In this document: positions 52,836 to 61,555 of the stretch, piece after piece
Numbering within the stretch: position 1 is the stretch's first letter
Layout: each line of letters starts with the position of its first letter
Assembly (NCBI GenBank): GCA_019454205.1
Contig: CP075369.1
Span: 682,001 to 746,000, forward strand
DNA: 64,000 nucleotides
From: Xanthobacteraceae bacterium
GTDB lineage: Bacteria; Pseudomonadota; Alphaproteobacteria; Rhizobiales; Xanthobacteraceae
Reading direction: 5' to 3'
Translations under genes and position numbers: made by a program
The notes under the pieces: generated by a model
Databases searched by the model: none
What the model was told of the DNA's origin: nothing
Seen by the model: the letters and a program-made list of their open reading frames with translations, nothing else

Positions 52836-53737
52836 GCGGCGGTGACGTTCGCCTTCGCGCGCGGACGGTTCACCAGCCAGATACCGAACGCGACCAGTGC
52901 GAGCGCGATCCATAGCGCCGGGCCGATCTTCTCGTTCAGGAAGATCGCGCCCGACAGCATTGCGAACAGCGGCGACAGGAACGTGAAGGCAGCGAGCGTC
53001 GCTGCCGGATACATCCGGATCAGCGCGAACCACGCGAGATAGGATGCGAACGCGACCAGTACGATCTGGTACGCGAGCGAGGCCGCAATCAGCCCGTCGA
53101 ATTTCGTGATCCCGCTCTCGCCGAGCAGCAGCGCGGCGGGAATGAACAGCGCGGTCATGGCAAGCTGATAGGCCAGCGTCTTCGCCGGATGAATTTTAAT
53201 CAGCTTGGTCGATTTTATGTAGAGCGTCGTCACGCCCCAGAGGATTCCGGCGAGCAGCATCATGCCGTCGCCGATCAGCGCGCGCCATGACGGCAGCGAA
53301 AGCCCGTCCTTCACCGCCAGCGCAAGACCTGCAAACGCACAAAGCAGGCCGATGACCTGCGCGCGCCCGAGCCGTTCGTTCGGAAACAGAAAGTGCGCTC
53401 CCGCCGCGACCACGAACGGCGCGGAATAGAGAAACAGGATGCTGCGGCCGACATCGGTGAACACCAGCGCCCAGTAGATGAACGCGAACTCGGACGCGAA
53501 CAGGAAGCCCGCGATCAAACCCGGAACCAGCGTGCCGTCGCGCTCGAACAGCGCAATATTGCGCACGCGGCACCAGACCAGCAGCAGAACCAGCGCGCCC
53601 GCGCAGCGCAGCCCGCTCTGGAATACGGGCGACACCGCCGCGTTCGTGACCTTGATTGCAACCTGCTGAAAACCCCAGAGCGCGGTGAGCGTCACCATCG
53701 CGCTTACGGCGATGACGTCGAGCCGGTCGCGGGTCAT
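52832..53737 (-). CDS. DMT-superfamily exporter (EamA domain)
   Basis: A 301-residue permease with ten predicted membrane helices arranged as two EamA repeats. The second repeat includes LLAGILWGVTTLYIK and a cytoplasmic Arg-rich C-terminus (NRPRAKAN). The family exports amino acids or metabolites. The start overlaps the end of the oligopeptidase B gene by 4 nt, so the two may be co-translated. Confidence 0.9.
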   Translation of the reverse strand: MTRDRLDVIAVSAMVTLTALWGFQQVAIKVTNAAVSPVFQSGLRCAGALVLLLVWCRVRNIALFERDGTLVPGLIAGFLFASEFAFIYWALVFTDVGRSILFLYSAPFVVAAGAHFLFPNERLGRAQVIGLLCAFAGLALAVKDGLSLPSWRALIGDGMMLLAGILWGVTTLYIKSTKLIKIHPAKTLAYQLAMTALFIPAALLLGESGITKFDGLIAASLAYQIVLVAFASYLAWFALIRMYPAATLAAFTFLSPLFAMLSGAIFLNEKIGPALWIALALVAFGIWLVNRPRAKANVTAA

Positions 53738-55854
53738 GCGTTTGCGTTACCGGCGACCGCCAGCGCGAACACATACGCCAGCGCGACTTCCTCCAGCCGG
53801 TCGAAGCGGCCCGCCGCGCCGCCGTGGCCCGCGTCCATGTTCATCTTCATGAAGACCGGATTATCGCTGGTATTCAGAAGGCGCAGCTTCGCGATCCACT
53901 TCGCCGGTTCCCAGTAGGTGACGCGCGGGTCGGTGAGGCCGGCAAGCGCAAGCATCGCGGGATAGGCTTTCGCGCCCACGTTGTCATAGGGCGAGTAGCG
54001 CAGCATCCGCTCCAGCACTTCCTTGTCCGTGATCGGGTTGCCCCATTCGGGCCATTCCGGCGGCGTCAGCGGCAGCGTTGCATCGAGCATGGTGTTGACC
54101 GCATCGACGAACGGCACTTCCGCGATGATGCCCGCGAACAGGTCGGGACGAAGATTGGAGATCGCCCCCATCAGCAGGCCGCCCGCGGAGCCGCCCTGCG
54201 CGACGATGCCGTCGCGCCGCGCAAACTTCTCCGCGACCAGATGTTCGGCGCAGGCGATGAAGTCCGTGAAGGTGTTTTCCTTTTTCGCTAGCTTGCCATC
54301 GAGATACCAGTGCCAGCCCTTCTCGGTGCCGCCGCGGATATGCGCGATGGCGAAGACGAAGCCGCGATCCACCAGCGACAGCCGCACGGTGGAAAAGCTG
54401 GCCGGCATCGGGATGCCATAGGAGCCGTAGCCGTAGAGCAGGCATGGCGCGGTGCCGTCGATCTTGGTGTCCTTCCGGTGCAGCAGCGAAATCGGCACGC
54501 GTTCGCCGTCCTTCGCCGTCGCGAAGATGCGCCGCGTGACGTATTGCGAGGCGTCGTGTCCGGACGGCACTTCCTGCCGCTTGCGCAATACGCGCGTGCG
54601 CGCACGCATGTCGTAGTCCCAGACTTCCGACTGCGTGGTCATCGACGAATAGGTGAAGCGCAGGTTGTCGGTCGCGAATTCGTAGCCCGACGAGTTGCCG
54701 AGCGAGTAGGCTTCCTCGTCGAACGAGATGGTGTGTTCCTCGCCGCCGGGCAACGCGCGAACGACGATGCGCGGCAGGCCTTCGTTGCGCTCCAACCGAA
54801 CCATCCAGTCTTTCAGCAACGAAAGGTCGATGATCATCGTACCCTGGCGATACGGGATCAGGTCGCGCCAGTGCGCTCGTCCTGGCGTCGCGAGCTTTGT
54901 CGTGACGATCTTGAAATCTTCCGCGCCGTCGGCGTTGGTCAGGAGATAAAGCGTATCGTCCGCGGGGTGATGCTCGACGTCATAGCGCAGGCCGACCGTG
55001 CGCGGTTCGACCATGCGCGGTTTCGCGTTCGCGTCATGCAAATCGAGCAGGTGCACTTCCGAAGTATCGTGATCGCCCGTCGAGATCAGGGCGAAGCGGC
55101 CCGCCTGCAATTTGCCGACGTTTACGAAAAAGCCCTTGTCGGTTTCGCTGTAGACCAGCCGGTCCTGTTCGGTCTTGTCGCCGAGCTTGTGCAGGTAGAC
55201 CTGCTGCGGCCGGTGTTCGGCATCGAGCTTCGCGTAATAGAAGCCGCTGCCGTCCGCGAGCCACACCGCGCCGCCCGCCGCTTCCGGTACGAGATCGTCG
55301 AGGTCTTTTTCCGTCGCCAGGTCGCGCACGCGCATGGCGTAGAGTTCGGAGCCTTTATCGTCCGACGACCATGCCATCAGCTTGTGGTCGGGCGAATGCC
55401 ACGCACCGCCAAGCTGGAAATAGGCTTTGCCTTTCGCGAGCGCGTCGCCGTCGAGCAGCGTTTCTTCCGCGCCGCCTGCGGCCGGCTGGCGGCAGATCAG
55501 CGGATGCTGGCCGCCTTCGCGATAGCGCGAGAAATAGGCGTATGGCCCATCGCGCGAAGGCACCGAGGAGTCATCCTCCTTGATGCGTCCGCGCATTTCC
55601 TTGATCAGCGTCTGCTTCAGCGCGTCGTAGGGCTTGAAGGCTTTTTCGAAGTAGGCGTTCTCGGCTTCGAGGTAGGCGCGGATTTCCGGGTCCAGCTTGC
55701 CCGGATCGCGGATCACTTCCTGCCAGTTATCGTCGCGCAACCATGCGAAATCGTCCACGAGCGTAAGCCCGTGGACGATCTGCTGATGCGGCTTGCGTTC
55801 TGCTTTCGGCGCTTCGCCAAGCGCGGCACGATTCCAGCGCGCGTTATTTGCCAT
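53734..55854 (-). CDS. ptrB: Oligopeptidase B (S9A prolyl oligopeptidase family)
   Basis: A 706-residue serine peptidase cleaving after basic residues of short peptides. The N-terminal beta-propeller occupies about 80-420. The catalytic domain has the nucleophile Ser556 in QGGSAGGLLMG, preceded by AHIRGGTEKGWHWY, and the catalytic His in DAGHGGAAGRFD. Its start overlaps the msrB stop by 11 nt and its stop overlaps the EamA exporter start by 4 nt, which together indicate an msrB-ptrB-EamA operon. Confidence 0.93.
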   Translation of the reverse strand: MANNARWNRAALGEAPKAERKPHQQIVHGLTLVDDFAWLRDDNWQEVIRDPGKLDPEIRAYLEAENAYFEKAFKPYDALKQTLIKEMRGRIKEDDSSVPSRDGPYAYFSRYREGGQHPLICRQPAAGGAEETLLDGDALAKGKAYFQLGGAWHSPDHKLMAWSSDDKGSELYAMRVRDLATEKDLDDLVPEAAGGAVWLADGSGFYYAKLDAEHRPQQVYLHKLGDKTEQDRLVYSETDKGFFVNVGKLQAGRFALISTGDHDTSEVHLLDLHDANAKPRMVEPRTVGLRYDVEHHPADDTLYLLTNADGAEDFKIVTTKLATPGRAHWRDLIPYRQGTMIIDLSLLKDWMVRLERNEGLPRIVVRALPGGEEHTISFDEEAYSLGNSSGYEFATDNLRFTYSSMTTQSEVWDYDMRARTRVLRKRQEVPSGHDASQYVTRRIFATAKDGERVPISLLHRKDTKIDGTAPCLLYGYGSYGIPMPASFSTVRLSLVDRGFVFAIAHIRGGTEKGWHWYLDGKLAKKENTFTDFIACAEHLVAEKFARRDGIVAQGGSAGGLLMGAISNLRPDLFAGIIAEVPFVDAVNTMLDATLPLTPPEWPEWGNPITDKEVLERMLRYSPYDNVGAKAYPAMLALAGLTDPRVTYWEPAKWIAKLRLLNTSDNPVFMKMNMDAGHGGAAGRFDRLEEVALAYVFALAVAGNANA

Positions 55855-56275
55855 CCTTGTCGTCTGCCTTTTTGAGCTTCAGCGCATGGCCGTTCATGCA
55901 GAAGCGTTGTCCGGTCGGATTCGGTCCGTCCGGGAATACGTGGCCGAGATGCGCCTCGCAAGTCGCGCAGCGGATCTCGGTGCGGCGCATGAAATAGGAG
56001 TTGTCCTGATGCGCGCTGACGGCTTCCTTGTCGATCGGTGCGTAGAAGCTCGGCCAGCCGGAACCGGAATCGTATTTCGTATCCGAAGAGAACAGCGGCG
56101 CGCCGCAACCGGCGCAGTTGTAGGTGCCCTTGCTTTTCTCGTTCAGGTGCGGCCCCGACCATGCCGGTTCGGTGCCGTGCTTGCGCATGATGTGATACTG
56201 CTCGGGGGTGAGTTCCTTCTGCCATTCGGCATCGGACTTCATGATCTTCGGGCGGCTGGTGGTGGTTTCGGACAT
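55844..56275 (-). CDS. msrB: Peptide-methionine (R)-S-oxide reductase
   Basis: A 143-residue reductase repairing R-methionine sulfoxide. Structural zinc is bound by Cys54, Cys57, Cys103 and Cys106 (CAGC and CATC). The catalytic Cys126 is in RFCMNGHAL, and GSGWPSFYAP is the family core. ATG 56275 is chosen; the longer frame upstream is low-complexity Arg/Ala. It overlaps the oligopeptidase gene by 11 nt. With sodB 4 kb away there is a modest oxidative-stress theme, but no shared operon. Confidence 0.95.
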   Translation of the reverse strand: MSETTTSRPKIMKSDAEWQKELTPEQYHIMRKHGTEPAWSGPHLNEKSKGTYNCAGCGAPLFSSDTKYDSGSGWPSFYAPIDKEAVSAHQDNSYFMRRTEIRCATCEAHLGHVFPDGPNPTGQRFCMNGHALKLKKADDKDGK

Positions 56276-56378
56276 CGGCTGTCTCCGCTTTTCTGCGCCA
56301 GAGGTATGCCTGCGGCCGCAGGCTCGCAAGGCAAGTGCCGTACACAAGAGCGAGAGCCGGCGGGCACAGCCGGGTTCT

Positions 56379-56642
56379 TCACGCCGGCCCCGGAATTTCA
56401 GGATATGGCCGCCGCAGCAGCCGGACCAGCGCGAAATGACGGGCCAGATCGTAGCCCTTGCCGGAGCGCGCGCCGCGGCGCGCTGCCCTGAGCGCGCCCG
56501 CGAGTTGGGCAATCGGGCGATGCCCCGCGCCCAGAAATGCAAGCTCGCGCTTTAATTGTTCGTCCCGGTTCTCTGTACGGAATGCGCGGATAGCAGCGAA
56601 CTCCGGGCCTTTGACGAGGACGGGCTTCTTCCTGACGGGCAT
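56379..56642 (-). CDS. Small basic protein of unknown function
   Basis: An 87-residue protein, very basic (FRTENRDEQLKRELAFLGAG, RAARRGARSGKG, RHFALVRLLRRP). It contains no recognised domain. ATG 56642 is preceded by AAGGAG with 8-nt spacing, the strongest ribosome binding site of this region, so it is probably a real gene and not a shadow. A nucleic-acid-binding role is possible because of the charge, but only that. It runs 103 nt upstream of msrB on the same strand. Confidence 0.6.
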   Translation of the reverse strand: MPVRKKPVLVKGPEFAAIRAFRTENRDEQLKRELAFLGAGHRPIAQLAGALRAARRGARSGKGYDLARHFALVRLLRRPYPEIPGPA

Positions 56643-56852
56643 GGGGCGGCTCCTTCGATAAACCGCCGCCACCTTGCGGGAGCGCCGTCCCTGCGGGGAT
56701 AAATTCCTATTGAGAAAAGGCGATCTTTCCGCGCAACGCTTTGAATCGCGTGGCGGAATCGGTCCGCAAATTTCTTTCATGCACAGGCCCGCATCCCCGC
56801 TTTCGCCGCATTGGCTATTCTATGCTTATATTCCTATCGGCGGGAGTGAGCG

Positions 56853-57227
56853 TTGGAACGGAATTGGACGGATCGGACGGCGGTATTCGCGGCGGCGCGT
56901 TATCCGCGCGCGCAACAGGCGCAAGACATTGCCTTGCCGTTACAGGTTGTATGTGAGCTGGCATCGCGGCTCGGCGCGAGCGCAATCCGGCGTCATTCCA
57001 TGCGCAAGGCGGCATCGCGGCAGATCGGCATGTACCTCGCGCACACCGCAATCGGTTTGCCGCTGCATGTCGTCGGAAAATATTTCGAGCGCGACCGCAC
57101 CACGGCGGCCCATGCTTGCCGTCTCGTGGAAGAAAAACGGGACGATGCCGCGTTCGATGCGGAGCTTAACGAACTCGAGGCATTGCTGCGCGCAGCATGC
57201 ATCGCTTCCGGCGAGCGGAGCCGCTGA
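56853..57227 (+). CDS. Stand-alone DnaA domain IV-like DNA-binding protein
   Basis: A 124-residue protein that corresponds to the DnaA-box-binding C-terminal domain of the initiator. ASRQIGMYLAHTAIGLPLHVVG followed by KYFERDRTTAAHACRLVEE reproduces the DnaA signature (R...LGxxFGxRDHTTV), with RDRTTAAHA in place of RDHTTVxHA. There is no ATPase domain. The start is TTG 56853 with CGGGAG upstream. It ends 1 nt before a DUF6456 gene. Such proteins could bind DnaA boxes without initiating, or regulate other promoters. That is inference. Confidence 0.85.
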   Translation: MERNWTDRTAVFAAARYPRAQQAQDIALPLQVVCELASRLGASAIRRHSMRKAASRQIGMYLAHTAIGLPLHVVGKYFERDRTTAAHACRLVEEKRDDAAFDAELNELEALLRAACIASGERSR

Positions 57228-57228
57228 C

Positions 57229-57828
57229 ATGGCAAAACGCACGCGCCGCCGCGCTGACGCGGCAAATCCATCCGCCACGCATCAGGGCATTCACGCCGCG
57301 AACAACGAGACGCGCCGCATCGCACCCGATGCGACGCATTTCAACGCCTCCGAAAGCCCGCTCGCATGGCTGGCGCGGCGAAAGGATTCTTCCGGTAAGC
57401 CAATGATCGACGCCGCGCAGTTCGCGGCCGGAGAACGATTCCGCGCGGACTTCACCCGCGCCGGTTTGTCGCCTCGCCTCGGCGCGAACTGGGCCTCGCC
57501 CGTCGCCGGTACGCGGTTCGGTGCGAGCGATCCGCTGGAGTTTTCCGATCTGGTGATTTCTGCGAAGCAGCGCCTGCGCCGCGCGCTCGATGCGGCGGGG
57601 CCGGAATTCTCTGGCGTGCTGCTCGATGTCTGCTGTTTCCTGAAAGGCCTCGAAACCGTGGAGCGCGAACGTGGCTGGCCGCGCCGCGCATCGAAGGTCG
57701 TGCTTTCGCTGGGGCTGGATCGCCTCGCGCGTCACTATGGAATTGTCACGGAGATTTCTGGCGGACGCGGAAAAATGCGTGCGTGGCAGGCGGAAGGTGC
57801 GCGACCGGAAATGAGTTTCGAGCCTTAG
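57229..57828 (+). CDS. DUF6456 domain protein
   Basis: A 199-residue protein. The N-terminal 55 residues are basic and low-complexity. The DUF6456 core begins around ESPLAWLARRKD and continues with AGERFRADFTRAGLSPR and LVISAKQRLRRALDAAG, ending ETVERERGWPRRASKVVLSLGL and a C-terminal helix (short quotes). The function of this family is unknown; it is often found downstream of helix-turn-helix proteins. It starts 1 nt after the DnaA-like stop and is convergent with sufE, overlapping it by 4 nt. Confidence 0.85.
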   Translation: MAKRTRRRADAANPSATHQGIHAANNETRRIAPDATHFNASESPLAWLARRKDSSGKPMIDAAQFAAGERFRADFTRAGLSPRLGANWASPVAGTRFGASDPLEFSDLVISAKQRLRRALDAAGPEFSGVLLDVCCFLKGLETVERERGWPRRASKVVLSLGLDRLARHYGIVTEISGGRGKMRAWQAEGARPEMSFEP

Positions 57829-58250
57829 GTCCCGAGCGCGGCCTTCGCGTCGGCGCGCATCCGCTCCACCATCGAGCGGAAGCCGTTGGAGCGTTGCGGG
57901 GTCAGGTGCTCGCCAAGGCCGAGTTGCTTGAACAGCGCGTTGGCATCGGTTTCGAGAATCTTTTTCGCCGTTTCGCCCGAATAGAGCGCGAGCAGGATGG
58001 CGACCAGTCCCTTCACGATATGCGCGTCGCTGTCGCCACGGAAATCGAGCACGGGGCCATGAGGGCTGTCCTTGCGTTCGCTGGTCAGCCATACCTGCGA
58101 CGTGCAGCCCTGCACTTTATTCTTGTCGTTGTGATCTGCGGCCGGAAGCTCCGGCAGTTTGCGGCCGAGTTCGATCACGTAGCGGTAGCGGTCGTCCCAG
58201 CTATCCAGCACGTCGAAATCGTCGATGATCTGGCTGATGCGCGCGTTCAT
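57825..58250 (-). CDS. SufE-family sulfur acceptor protein
   Basis: A 141-residue SufE protein that accepts persulfide from the cysteine desulfurase SufS for Fe-S cluster assembly. The active Cys49 is in KVQGCTSQVWL, and GLVAILLALYSG and LGEHLTPQRSNGFRSM are typical. ATG 58250 is used; ATG 58259, three codons earlier, is an alternative. No suf operon is present, so it is a stand-alone copy. It runs behind the DUF5330 gene on the same strand. Confidence 0.93.
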   Translation of the reverse strand: MNARISQIIDDFDVLDSWDDRYRYVIELGRKLPELPAADHNDKNKVQGCTSQVWLTSERKDSPHGPVLDFRGDSDAHIVKGLVAILLALYSGETAKKILETDANALFKQLGLGEHLTPQRSNGFRSMVERMRADAKAALGT

Positions 58251-58297
58251 GCGGCCCATATAGGCCGATGCCGCGCGGACCTCAACAAACTGCCCGC

Positions 58298-58693
58298 TTA
58301 CGAGCCGGCCAGCTTCTGTTTCTGGGGCTGCTGCCAGACCGGGATGAGATCCTGTCCGGTCAGCGTATTGCGGCCGGGCTGCACCTTCGGCGTCGAGCCG
58401 GTGGTGACTTCCGCGCGCGGTGAATTCTCGCCGGTCGCGGCGGAGAGATATTCGTAGAGCATCTTCGCGCCGTACTGCGCCTTCTGCGTGAACACATGCA
58501 GCGCCTGCGAGCCGACCTCGCAGGCCTTCGGCTCGCGTTGGCAAAAGCTGCGCGCATCGGAGAGCGCGGTGGTCGCCGCTCCGATCGCCTCGAACGTGCT
58601 CACCTGCGGCGCTTTCGGATCGTTCTTCGGATCCGAAGGCAGCAGTGCGATCACGATGATCAGCCAGAATGCCAGCCGAAACAGAAAACCCAT
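58298..58693 (-). CDS. DUF5330 family protein
   Basis: A 131-residue protein with an N-terminal membrane anchor (about residues 3-19) and a soluble part with two cysteines (FCQREPKACEVGSQALHVF). This is the DUF5330 pattern, widespread in Hyphomicrobiales with no assigned function. The two cysteines flank a short loop and may form a disulphide. It ends 47 nt before sufE on the same strand. Confidence 0.87.
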   Translation of the reverse strand: MGFLFRLAFWLIIVIALLPSDPKNDPKAPQVSTFEAIGAATTALSDARSFCQREPKACEVGSQALHVFTQKAQYGAKMLYEYLSAATGENSPRAEVTTGSTPKVQPGRNTLTGQDLIPVWQQPQKQKLAGS

Positions 58694-58857
58694 GACGCCG
58701 ATAGTCCCCGCGGACCTCTTTTCCGGGTCCGTTGCAGTGAACCTACACGACGCGGTTCAAAAAACTGTTCGGCATTCGAGCGGCATCCTCCAAGTTCCGC
58801 TAGGAATTCCGAAACCATGTGCGCGCGGGCGCAGGACGCCCGAAATCGCAACCAGTC

Positions 58858-58918
58858 GTTCACCATATCCTCCGGAAGCTGCAAAAACCCCGATTTTTCA
58901 AGGGTTTTTGTGGTGAAC
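58858..58918. other. Nested stem-loop in the 277-nt gap before the PAS histidine kinase
   Basis: The outer stem GTTCACCA (58858-58865) pairs with TGGTGAAC (58911-58918). Directly inside the 3' arm, GGGTTTTTG (58902-58910) pairs with CAAAAACCC (58882-58890) around an 11-nt loop, leaving a 16-nt one-sided bulge. All 17 pairs are perfect. The T-rich arm makes it look partly like a bidirectional terminator, but the outer stem is unusual for one and may indicate a structured RNA. Confidence 0.55.
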
Positions 58919-58941
58919 CGGCCCGCCCCCGGCCGCGCTGT

Positions 58942-58955
58942 TTAGCGTTCGCTAA
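58942..58955. promoter_or_regulatory. Short inverted repeat 15 nt before the PAS kinase start
   Basis: TTAGCG, 2 nt, CGCTAA: a perfect 6-6 inverted repeat immediately in front of the GTG at 58971. It could be an operator or the loop region of a short hairpin that hides the start. Confidence 0.35.
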
Positions 58956-58970
58956 GCGGCGAAACCTACT

Positions 58971-60821
58971 GTGCCTGCAACAGGAGAGGGGGCGGCCCGA
59001 AACGTGCCGCTGCTGTCGTTGCGTAATTCAGTATTCGCTTCCATTCGCGGTTTTATCGACGCGCTGGTTCATCCGTCCGCGCGCCAGGACCCGTTGACGG
59101 CCGCGCGGCACCGCGCGTTCTTCGCGGTCAAGATTTTCTCCGGCTTCAGCGTGCTCGCGCTACTGCCGCTCTATCTCGCTTCGCGCGGTACTGCCGGCGC
59201 GCTGGAAGTGACCGCGCTGCTCTGGGCGCTCGCGCCTTTCCTGCTGGTGGTTTATCTCTCGCGCAGCGGCCAGTTCGAACGCGCGCACCTGCTTTCCGCC
59301 TTCGCGCTTGCGGGTCTGGTTGCGACGCTCGCCGTGATGACGGGCGGTGCTGCGAGCTTCGCCGCGCCATGGGTCGTCGTGATCGCGCTGGAGGCTTCGC
59401 TTTCCGCGTCGCGCCGCCTGATCGTTGCGACGATCTCCCTTGCCGCGCTGACCGCCTTCGGCCTCTTTACCGCGAGCGCGAACGGCTGGCTCGCCGCCTA
59501 TACCGCCGCGGACCTTGATCTCCCTGCGCTGACGCTCGCTGGAACGCTGTCTGCCGCCGTCTATGCGGGCATGATCGCGCTCGCGAACAGCGCCTTCGTC
59601 CGCACCGGCAACGAAGTGCGCCGCCTGAGCGAAGCGCGCTACAAGCTCCTCGCACAGAATATGTCCGACGTGATCGCGCGCCATGCAGTCGACGGCGCCG
59701 TGACGTTCATCTCTCCGGCCATCGAGCAACTGGCAGGCGTGCCCGCCGCGCAACTGCTCGGCCACAAACTGTTCGAGCGCGTGCATATCGCCGACCGCCC
59801 GGCCTATCTCACGGCGCTTTCGGACGCTTCGCGCAGCAATGAGCCTGCTTCCGTCGAATTCCGCCTGCTCTGCGAAACGTCCGCAGCCCCGGTTTTCGCC
59901 TGGGTCGAAATGCGCGCTCGCGCCATCGAGGGCCAAGCGCAGCAGGTCGTTTCCGTGATGCGCGATATTTCCGCGCGCAAGGCCGATGCGCTGGCCGTGG
60001 AACAGGCCCGCAACGAAGCGGAAAAAGCCAACGACGCGAAAAGCAAATTCCTCGCGACCGTCAGCCATGAATTGCGCACGCCGCTGAACGCCATTATCGG
60101 CTTCTCGGAGATGCTGGCGCGCGAACAGGAAATGAAACTCGATCTCGCCCGCCGCGGCGAATATGCGAGCCTGATCCGCGATTCCGGCGAGCATCTGCTT
60201 TCGGTGGTCAACGGCATCCTCGACATGTCGCGGATCGAGGCGGGCCATTTCGAGATCGTGGCGGAGCCGTTCTCGGTGCGCCCGCTGATCGAAAGCTGCC
60301 GCAAGATGATGTCGCTGCGCGCCGAACAGGCAGGGGTTCAGCTTTTCACCGATCTGCCGGATCAGCTGCCGGAACTGAGTGCCGATCCGCGCGCCTTGTG
60401 GCAGGTCGTGATCAACCTCGTTTCCAACGCCATCAAGTTCACGGAACGCGGCGGCAAGATCGACCTTGCAGCGCGTGCGAATGGCGACCAGTTCGAATTG
60501 ACCGTGACCGACAACGGCATCGGCATTCCGGAAGCCGATCTTGCCCGCCTCGGCGATCCCTTCTTTCAGGGCCGCTCTACTTACGACCGCATGTATGAGG
60601 GCACCGGCCTCGGTCTTTCCGTGGTCATGGGCCTGGTGAAACTGCACGGCGGCAGCGTGCACATCGAAAGCCGCCTGCAAAAGGGCACGCGCGTAACCGT
60701 GCGGATGCCGCTCGATTGCCAGCCAGCAGCCGCGGTAGCGGGCAAGAACTCGGTGACCAAATTTCCGGCGCGGAATTCCGCCGCAGCCGACGCTTCAAGG
60801 GGAATGAAGAAAAGTGCCTAA
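58971..60821 (+). CDS. PAS-domain membrane sensor histidine kinase
   Basis: A 616-residue sensor kinase. About six membrane helices fill residues 45-210, a PAS domain lies at about 222-345 (ending VSVMRDISARKAD), and HisKA has phospho-acceptor His366 in ATVSHELRTPLNAIIGF. The ATPase domain shows N box LVSNAIKF, DNGIGIP, FFQG and GTGLGLSVVMGLV. The fold is that of the PleC/DivJ-like cell-cycle and polarity kinases. The start is GTG 58971. It overlaps the peptidoglycan-binding gene by 8 nt, so the two belong to one operon with the DUF1491 gene. Confidence 0.9.
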   Translation: MPATGEGAARNVPLLSLRNSVFASIRGFIDALVHPSARQDPLTAARHRAFFAVKIFSGFSVLALLPLYLASRGTAGALEVTALLWALAPFLLVVYLSRSGQFERAHLLSAFALAGLVATLAVMTGGAASFAAPWVVVIALEASLSASRRLIVATISLAALTAFGLFTASANGWLAAYTAADLDLPALTLAGTLSAAVYAGMIALANSAFVRTGNEVRRLSEARYKLLAQNMSDVIARHAVDGAVTFISPAIEQLAGVPAAQLLGHKLFERVHIADRPAYLTALSDASRSNEPASVEFRLLCETSAAPVFAWVEMRARAIEGQAQQVVSVMRDISARKADALAVEQARNEAEKANDAKSKFLATVSHELRTPLNAIIGFSEMLAREQEMKLDLARRGEYASLIRDSGEHLLSVVNGILDMSRIEAGHFEIVAEPFSVRPLIESCRKMMSLRAEQAGVQLFTDLPDQLPELSADPRALWQVVINLVSNAIKFTERGGKIDLAARANGDQFELTVTDNGIGIPEADLARLGDPFFQGRSTYDRMYEGTGLGLSVVMGLVKLHGGSVHIESRLQKGTRVTVRMPLDCQPAAAVAGKNSVTKFPARNSAAADASRGMKKSA

Positions 60822-61545
60822 ACGCATGAAAGCACGCGCCGCCGCCGCGCGGGACGAATACGACGATTACGAAGACGCGCCGCGCAGCCGTTCGCTGTTT
60901 CGCCGCGCGCTTGCCGCGTTGTTGCCGCGCCGCGTTTCGGACACGGTGGCGCTGGCCATCGTCACCGCCGCGTTGGGTGCAGTGGTCGTGAATGCGGTGG
61001 GCTTTCAGGAGCCGCTCGCGTCCACGCTTGAGGTCCCGGCGCCGCGCAACGGTGCGCCGAAGACCGCGCCCAATCCGCAGCCGCGCCCGCAGAATGCCCC
61101 GGCGCGCACCATGAACGACCTTTTGCAGAACATTCAGAAAGAGCTTTCCGCGCGCGGCTATTACGATGGCGCCATCGACGGCGTACAGGGTCCGCGCACC
61201 GATCAGGCAATCAAGAACTTCCAGAAGGGGCAGGGCCAGAACACGCTCGAGCCGAGCGATGCGCTGCTCGACAAGATCCGCAATACCCCGGTGAAGAACA
61301 ACGACGTCACTGGCTCCATCAATACGCCCCCGGAAGGCGAGCGGCGCTCGCTCCGCGTGCTCGCGCTACAGCGCACGCTGGCGCGGCTGGGCTACGGGCC
61401 GGTGCGGCAGAGCGGTACCTTCAGCGAGGACACCAAGGCCGCGATCGAGCGTTTCGAACGCGACTGGCAGCTCCCCGTTACGGGCCTGATGTCGGATTCG
61501 GTCTTTGCGAAGCTGGCGGCTGTAAACGGCGCGCCGATCGACTAA
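60814..61545 (+). CDS. Membrane-anchored peptidoglycan-binding domain protein
   Basis: A 243-residue protein with a charged N-terminus, one membrane helix (about 42-62), a proline-rich linker, and two peptidoglycan-binding (PG_binding_1) domains: ELSARGYYDGAIDGVQGPRTDQAI and LARLGYGPVRQSGTFSEDTKAAIERF (cited in part). The start is GTG 60814, 8 nt inside the kinase gene; ATG 60826 is an alternative. It may tether the envelope near the kinase, but that is inference from position. Confidence 0.87.
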   Translation: MPKRMKARAAAARDEYDDYEDAPRSRSLFRRALAALLPRRVSDTVALAIVTAALGAVVVNAVGFQEPLASTLEVPAPRNGAPKTAPNPQPRPQNAPARTMNDLLQNIQKELSARGYYDGAIDGVQGPRTDQAIKNFQKGQGQNTLEPSDALLDKIRNTPVKNNDVTGSINTPPEGERRSLRVLALQRTLARLGYGPVRQSGTFSEDTKAAIERFERDWQLPVTGLMSDSVFAKLAAVNGAPID

Positions 61546-61555
61546 ACTCCGCCCC

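Noticed and set aside
56690..56912. TTATCC-containing sequences near the DnaA-like gene as DnaA boxes
   Set aside because: They match the box at seven of nine positions only and one lies inside the coding sequence; that is within chance for this length.
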